A stretch of DNA of 7,060 bases from Geminicoccaceae bacterium (GTDB lineage Bacteria; Pseudomonadota; Alphaproteobacteria; Geminicoccales; Geminicoccaceae), in contig JAPJRA010000179.1 of NCBI GenBank assembly GCA_030824835.1, positions 1-7,060 on the forward strand, in the 5' to 3' direction. How positions within the stretch are numbered: the stretch's first letter is position 1; every line of letters begins with the position of its first letter. A model generated the notes under the pieces. The model was given only the letters and a program-made list of their open reading frames with translations. It ran no database searches and had not been told where the DNA came from. The position numbers and the translations under genes are program-made. Shown here one piece after another: positions 5,849 through 7,060 of the stretch.

Positions 5849-6778
5849 GTGGTCGGGGAATGTGTCGACGGTCAGGGCGACGTCCTGACCGCGGGCCATC
5901 TGGTCGAGACTCGTTTCCTTCGAGTTGGCGACGACATGGAGGCCGGCACCCAGCGGCACGATGCTCATCAGGCGCGCAGCTGGCTATACGTAGTCGCCGA
6001 GCTCCAGCGCGCGGTCGCCTACGGCGCCGTCGATCGGCGAGGTCACGACGGTGTAGTCGAGATCGAGCGTGGCCCGATCGCGTTGGGCGTGGGCCGCCTG
6101 CATGGCTGCCGCAGCTCCCTGCCGTTGGGCCCACAACACGTCCAGCTGCCGGCGCGGCCCGGTGACCATCGCTGTCGTGTCGGCAAGTTCCGCCTGGCGC
6201 TGCGCGAGGTTGGAGCCGGTCTGCTACGCCTGCCGGAAGGTGCCGTTGCCGGTCTGCTCCAACTGCTGATATCGCCGCTGCTCGACCTACGCGAAACGCA
6301 GCGCCGCCTCTGCCGCCGCGACCTGCGCTTGCGCTTGGTCGATCTTCGCCTGCTGCAGGGCAATCTGCGCATCCCGGTCGGCAATGTCGGCCTGGACCCG
6401 TGCCACGGCAGCCTGACGCTGGGTGACGGCGACCCGGTAGTCGCGGTCGTCGATGCGGACCAGCACGTCATGTACCCGGACCGCCTGATTGTCGTCGACC
6501 GCGAGAACGGCTACATAGCCGCCGACTTTCGGGCTGACGGTGACGTCGTTGGCCTCGAGACAGGCGTCGTCGGTGGTAACCAGGAAGCGCAGTGTCGTCC
6601 AGTAATACCATGCGAACCATGCGCCGCCGCCGACCAACATCGCCATGACCGCGACGACGAGCATGACCCGCCACCGCTTCGACGACGTCGCCAAGCCATC
6701 GGCAGGGCCGTTGACGAGTCCGTCGCGCGGACCGGGCGCCGCCGCCGGCGCGCCTTCGGAGGCCTGGATTTCGTCCAT
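5837..6778 (-). pseudogene. HlyD/EmrA-like membrane fusion protein pseudogene with three in-frame TAG codons
   Basis: From ATG 6776-6778 the frame encodes an EmrA-type periplasmic adaptor of a drug-efflux pump. It has a cytosolic N-terminus, one membrane helix (about residues 37-60), and the biotinyl-lipoyl half-motif TTDDACLEANDVTVSPKVGG (69-88, where family members usually have Tyr for C73). DNQAVRVHDVLVRIDDRDY follows, then a long Gln/Ala-rich coiled coil. The second lipoyl half is DYTVVTSPIDGAVGDRAL, and the beta-barrel start is MSIVPLGAGLHVVA...DTFPDHAFKG. The frame is interrupted by TAG at codons 164 (6287-6289), 185 (6224-6226) and 265 (5984-5986), yet homology continues in the same frame through all three with no frameshift. 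It ends near codon 314 at the deletion junction, about 80 residues short of typical EmrA. A GTG at 6974-6976 would extend the frame, but the added residues show no homology and overlap serA. Confidence 0.87.
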
Positions 6779-6916
6779 CACAGGTCCCGTGGTCTCGCGT
6801 GGTGAAGCTAGAACCTGGAACGCGACGGCGGCGTGCCCCCGATTCTCCATCGGCGGACGAAAGCCCACCATGCCACATCGCATACATGCCGCCGCGGTGC
6901 CGAAAGGGCCAAGCCA
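6779..6916. other. Divergent intergenic region between efflux remnant and serA
   Basis: These 138 bp separate the start of the adaptor pseudogene (minus) from serA (plus). The region must contain the serA promoter, but I see no convincing -35/-10 pair. The only clear signal is the serA ribosome-binding site AAAGGG at 6903-6908. A CATGCC hexamer occurs twice (6869-6874 and 6884-6890 area), which is too short to interpret. Confidence 0.45.
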
Positions 6917-7060
6917 TTGACCAGACTGTCGTTCCCCAAGGAGAAGGTGCAGTTCCTGCTGCTCGAGGGGATCCACGAGAACGCGATCGCGGACCTCGCT
7001 GCGGACGGCTACAGCAACGTCGTCCGCCTGCCCGGCGCCCTCGACGAGGATGAGCTGATC
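6917..7060 (+). CDS. serA: D-3-phosphoglycerate dehydrogenase, N-terminal part (3' end outside window)
   Basis: The frame starting at TTG 6917-6919 is open to the window end and gives 48 residues. These match the N-terminus of the E. coli-type long SerA: LSFPKEKVQFLLLEGIHENA followed by AADGYSNVVRLPGALDEDELI. Its counterpart in E. coli begins with the KIKFLLVEGVHQKAL...GYTNIE...GALD pattern. SerA oxidises 3-phosphoglycerate to 3-phosphohydroxypyruvate with NAD+, the first step of serine synthesis, in the cytosol. The NAD-binding, catalytic and ACT regulatory parts lie beyond the window. The TTG start is chosen because AAAGGG (6903-6908) lies 8 nt upstream and family homology starts within five residues. 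The GTG at 6947 has its purine-rich stretch only about 3 nt away and would delete conserved residues. No ATG is available in frame. Confidence 0.9.
   Translation, partial: MTRLSFPKEKVQFLLLEGIHENAIADLAADGYSNVVRLPGALDEDELI

Noticed and set aside
5984..6289. Genetic-code change in which TAG encodes Gln
   Set aside because: The SIMPL gene ends at TAG precisely at its domain end, and the efflux locus also carries deletions, so ordinary gene decay explains the data.
5849..6805. Long plus-strand open frame of 318 codons opposite the efflux remnant
   Set aside because: It is the antisense of the EmrA-like gene. The minus strand carries clear HlyD/EmrA homology in order, whereas the plus-strand product resembles no family and has no ribosome-binding site.
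6779..6976. N-terminal extension of the adaptor gene to GTG 6976
   Set aside because: It would overlap the start of serA, and the added residues are not adaptor-like. The ATG at 6778 gives the expected short cytosolic segment before the membrane helix.
1..7060. Mobile element, CRISPR array, tRNA/rRNA, toxin-antitoxin or phage-defence system
   Set aside because: I saw no transposase or integrase, no spaced direct repeats, no terminal inverted repeats around the remnant and no RNA gene signature. YjgR is HerA-like, but no nuclease partner such as NurA, DUF4297 or SIR2 is adjacent, so a defence role is not supported.

Overview
This is a high-GC (roughly two-thirds G+C by eye) bacterial chromosomal window. 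Its gene content is proteobacterial, and the SuhB-type phosphatase, DUF2076 protein, YjgR ATPase and long-form SerA together suggest a free-living alphaproteobacterium, perhaps of the Rhodospirillales type. That placement is inference from protein style, not from a marker gene.

Layout from left to right. (1) Positions 1-678 (+) hold the 3' two-thirds or more of an inositol-monophosphatase/SuhB-family gene. (2) A SIMPL-domain (DUF541) membrane-anchored protein follows 28 bp later at 707-1432 (+), probably in the same transcript. (3) A 95-residue secreted four-cysteine protein lies at 1510-1797 (+), with its Shine-Dalgarno inside a hairpin. (4) An alpha/beta hydrolase lies at 1801-2778 (or 2808) on the minus strand. 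It converges on the small gene with only 3 bp between stop codons, inside a palindrome. (5) An intergenic region of about 0.3 kb separates the hydrolase from a DUF2076 protein at 3096-3716 (+). (6) A YjgR/DUF853 HerA-like ATPase lies at 3798-5450 (+), with a plausible sigma-70 promoter in the 81-bp gap before it. (7) From 5440 to 6778 on the minus strand is a decayed EmrAB-type drug-efflux locus. The membrane-fusion (HlyD/EmrA-like) gene carries three in-frame TAG codons and has lost its C-terminus. A deletion joins it out of frame to an internal piece of the DHA2-family transporter (EmrB-like), whose 3' half is missing where it abuts the yjgR stop codon. (8) At 6917 (+), divergent from the remnant, is the start of serA (D-3-phosphoglycerate dehydrogenase), which runs off the window.

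Most of the window is housekeeping or widespread conserved-hypothetical content. I found no CRISPR array, tRNA, rRNA, transposase, integrase or recognisable defence system. The part that needs a non-standard explanation is the eroded efflux operon between yjgR and serA. The stretch that best fits 'undescribed' is the small cysteine-bearing secreted protein and its structured leader. No convincing new multi-gene system is visible.
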